Assembly: GCA_003142435.1 (NCBI GenBank)
Contig: PLMI01000100.1
Coordinates: 1 to 6,792 of the forward strand
Length of the DNA: 6,792 bases
Direction of reading: 5' to 3'
Origin: Coxiellaceae bacterium
Lineage (GTDB): Bacteria > Pseudomonadota > Gammaproteobacteria > UBA9339
Shown here one piece after another: positions 4,378-6,792 of this stretch (the first letter of the stretch is position 1; every line of letters starts with the position of its first letter). The notes beneath the pieces were generated by a model that ran no database searches, was not told the origin of the DNA, and saw only the letters and a list, made by a program, of their open reading frames with translations. Position numbers and translations under genes: made by a program.

Positions 4378-6783
4378 CTAACATCGCATCACAGAACATA
4401 CATCATCAACTATTGCGACCCTCGTTGCTGCTGCAATAGGGGCGGGCGGCTCATTGCTCACACCAACGTCAACCATATGGTCAGGATCTCGATCACTATT
4501 CCTGCCAATATTTAAGATTCGATTTGCAGCATAATTTTCTATTTTTAAAGGATAGAACGAATCACGCTCAAATTCAGGCCGCAAACACGTAATGTGGTAC
4601 TCTCCTAATTTTTCAGGCGTTAATGGCTTGTCAGAATTTGGATGCATAAGCAATGAGATGATTTTACAAACTATTTCCCGAGTCTTCAAAGTACAATCAC
4701 TAATATAACTAATGTGTCCCTCTTCAGTAACACATATTCTGTCATGCAATAAACAGTTTATATGCATCCTAATCATTTCTGAGTCATAACCTGGGCAGTT
4801 ACCTTTTAACATTTCTGGTAAATTCGGATCACCTTGACCGTTACCCTTCACCGAAAAGACCATCCGCATAAATAATTGATGCGATCTAATTATAGGATTA
4901 TTGGTAAGATTAAAGTCATCCGTAATTTTCTCACTGATCTCCGCCCGGCAATATAAAAGTGTTAACCGTAAAATGTTTTCGAAATATTCTTTATGTTCAT
5001 TATGCTTTTTATCTTTATCACACTCTTTTATCAAACTTAATAAATCGCCCACAATAAAATGTATAAAGTGATAAGATTCACGATACTCAGCATTCTCAGC
5101 CAAATCAATATTGAAAGAATTTGACCATGATGATTTTGGCTGTGGGAAGAAATGTTTATAATATTCTGACAATAAGATATTCATAACCTGATATGCATAC
5201 TTAGAATCTTGTTTGGGAAAGTAATGAGTTGCAATAAATGCAAACAATTTTGGAAGTTCTTCGGGAAATTTATTTAGGAGCTTCAGCATTATATTTAAAG
5301 CATTGGCACGAAATGTCACTTCTTTAACTTCGGGGTGTTCCATTAATAATGGTGAAATAGTTTCATCGCAAGCTTGATCTTTTAGAAGAGGATCTTCGGC
5401 CACATTTATTTTATGCACAATACCAAATGACCTAAATACGATCAGTTTTTTTTCTGTGAAAATATAAAAAATGTGATCTTCGTGATCATTATCTGCTACC
5501 CATGGAGTAGTGATATTCGGCGCCCATTCGGTAGAATCAAAATCAACCATATCTTTGTCTCTAGGACCAAAAATAGCGCGCAAATAGCAATATTCGAAAT
5601 AAGTTATACGTGAGGTAATAATAGAATCTATTCCCAACCACTGCAATAACTTTGGATTGTCAAAAAAATCGGAAATAACAGGATTGGAGACGTTTAAATT
5701 CGCTAAAACTTTTTTATAATTTAACGTAGTAATAGCTGTTTCCAAGGCATTTTGTTGTAGTATTATAGTTCTATTCTCTGCGTTTGCATTATGTACTGTG
5801 ACCATCATTTGCTCTACAATAGATTCATAAATTTCACCTAGTGCTTGTCTCCAGTTTGGATATTTTTGCTTTAAATCACCTAAACTTTTTACCTTTAAAC
5901 ATCGCAAAAATAAATACACGATAAAGTGTGCTTCTTTTTGTAATTCTGCTAAGCGTTCTTTATGGAGACTGCTAAAATCATATTCAACATTAGGGAATAA
6001 CCCCAAAAAACTACTGGTTGATTTTTTTTCCAGCTTGTCATTTTTTTTAAGATCTTCCCATGCTTTTTGTTTTAAAGCTGAATCAATTTCATTAGTTTCC
6101 GAAATATCCAGAGACATAATGCAATCATTCTTCACATTATGCCTTTGTTGTTTCTGCCTCATCTTCTCCATTTCGCCAGCAGTAAAGTTAACACCTAAGT
6201 TTTTGCATACTGCAAATACTTTAGTAATAAAATTTTCACGCATAGTTTCTTTGGACATTTGATTTCTATATTCGTCATCTCTTGCCACAAATGATGAAGC
6301 TGCCACACTTTCCCCGCCTTGCACAAGACGCAAATTACTATTGCGGCCACACATCTCAGCTATTTGGATCATCCGAGATCTAGCAAAAGGATTCTTATCA
6401 AGTCTATTAGTGTTTATAATGATACCGCCTATCAAATATGATTCTATGTCACAACATATTCCACTTGTGTTGATTTGAACATAATCATTCGGTGAAACTA
6501 ATTTGTTTTTAAATAAAAACCCTAAAATCTCATCATTACCTTCAAAAACAGCGCATGCCGCAAGTATTTTTCTAAATTTAACATCATCAAGAAATGCGTT
6601 ATAATTATCATCAATAATATACTTTGCATAACTTTTAAGAACAATGCTAATTAACTTTTTTAGACTTAGATCTTTCTTATATTGAGCAAGAAAAATTTTA
6701 TCTTGCTTTTCTGTTAAATATTCGGCGATACAATCAAGAAGTGCTTTCCGATAATCATTAGGTTTATCATTTTGCTCAGTCAT
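4378..6783 (-). CDS. Large protein of unknown function with a possible U-box-like segment
   Basis: I do not recognise this protein. It has 801 residues from the ATG at 6783-6781, with no signal peptide or clear membrane segment, and appears helical and soluble. Residues 71-95 look like one ankyrin-type helix pair (ACAVFEGNDEILGFLFKNK). They are followed at about 97-138 by SPNDY, then GICCDIESYL, then NPFARSRM. The order glycine, C/Y-x-D-I-E-x-x-L, then N-P-F-x-R about 14 residues later recalls the second half of U-box domains in some bacterial effectors and giant-virus proteins. Residues 205-256 are highly charged, rich in Lys, Glu and Gln. The rest (about 275-760) shows no motif I know. The C-terminus (VAIVDDVCSVMRC) follows a Pro/Ala-rich linker near 779-786. 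An effector acting in a host cell is possible but unproven. The frame stays open to the window edge (ACT TCC CTT before the ATG) and no ribosome site is visible in those nine bases, so the true start may lie further upstream. The stop is TAG. Confidence 0.85.
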   Translation of the reverse strand: MTEQNDKPNDYRKALLDCIAEYLTEKQDKIFLAQYKKDLSLKKLISIVLKSYAKYIIDDNYNAFLDDVKFRKILAACAVFEGNDEILGFLFKNKLVSPNDYVQINTSGICCDIESYLIGGIIINTNRLDKNPFARSRMIQIAEMCGRNSNLRLVQGGESVAASSFVARDDEYRNQMSKETMRENFITKVFAVCKNLGVNFTAGEMEKMRQKQQRHNVKNDCIMSLDISETNEIDSALKQKAWEDLKKNDKLEKKSTSSFLGLFPNVEYDFSSLHKERLAELQKEAHFIVYLFLRCLKVKSLGDLKQKYPNWRQALGEIYESIVEQMMVTVHNANAENRTIILQQNALETAITTLNYKKVLANLNVSNPVISDFFDNPKLLQWLGIDSIITSRITYFEYCYLRAIFGPRDKDMVDFDSTEWAPNITTPWVADNDHEDHIFYIFTEKKLIVFRSFGIVHKINVAEDPLLKDQACDETISPLLMEHPEVKEVTFRANALNIMLKLLNKFPEELPKLFAFIATHYFPKQDSKYAYQVMNILLSEYYKHFFPQPKSSWSNSFNIDLAENAEYRESYHFIHFIVGDLLSLIKECDKDKKHNEHKEYFENILRLTLLYCRAEISEKITDDFNLTNNPIIRSHQLFMRMVFSVKGNGQGDPNLPEMLKGNCPGYDSEMIRMHINCLLHDRICVTEEGHISYISDCTLKTREIVCKIISLLMHPNSDKPLTPEKLGEYHITCLRPEFERDSFYPLKIENYAANRILNIGRNSDRDPDHMVDVGVSNEPPAPIAAATRVAIVDDVCSVMRC

Positions 6784-6792
6784 AAGGGAAGT

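Noticed and set aside
6035..6262. Plus-strand 75-codon open frame inside the 801-codon gene
   Set aside because: It is antisense to a long continuous frame, has no ribosome site and arises from the Lys/Glu-rich stretch read backwards.

Overview
The window is AT-rich DNA (roughly one third G+C by eye) that reads as a bacterial chromosome. The S20 and PepP proteins look gammaproteobacterial. Low G+C and a large lineage-specific protein with a possible U-box-like segment fit a host-associated gammaproteobacterium such as a member of Legionellales. That placement is inference: no rRNA or other decisive marker is present.

Layout, left to right. (1) A 562-codon plus-strand gene (117-1805) encodes about ten TPR units fused to a SAM-dependent methyltransferase. 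(2) Tail to tail with it, one base apart, lies a minus-strand half-size TauE/SafE-type membrane protein (1807-2163). The two stop codons sit inside a perfect 23-bp palindrome. (3) Divergent from that is pepP, Xaa-Pro aminopeptidase (2237-3559), with all five metal ligands present. The best promoter matches for the divergent pair point at each other across a 73-bp gap. (4) After pepP comes a GC-rich double-hairpin block (3590-3657) that looks like a dispersed repeat. (5) rpsT (ribosomal protein bS20) is on the minus strand (3719-3949). It starts with GTG and ends early at an amber codon. The ten codons after the amber still spell a bS20-like C-terminal tail. (6) A 428-bp intergenic stretch holds the rpsT leader and promoter, and a 133-bp MITE-like element with 15-bp IS5-family-like ends. 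Removing the element and one copy of its short target duplication rebuilds a perfect terminator hairpin, so it appears to have landed in the terminator of the next gene. (7) A minus-strand gene of at least 801 codons (4378-6783, possibly running past the right edge) encodes a large soluble protein I cannot assign. It has a short N-terminal segment resembling the second half of U-box domains.

The genes form no obvious pathway. All but the last two are separately oriented. The 801-codon gene and rpsT share a strand, and the disrupted terminator lies between them, so read-through from the former into the rpsT leader is possible. The best candidates for something undescribed are the amber-split rpsT, the MITE inside a terminator and the unknown 801-residue protein.
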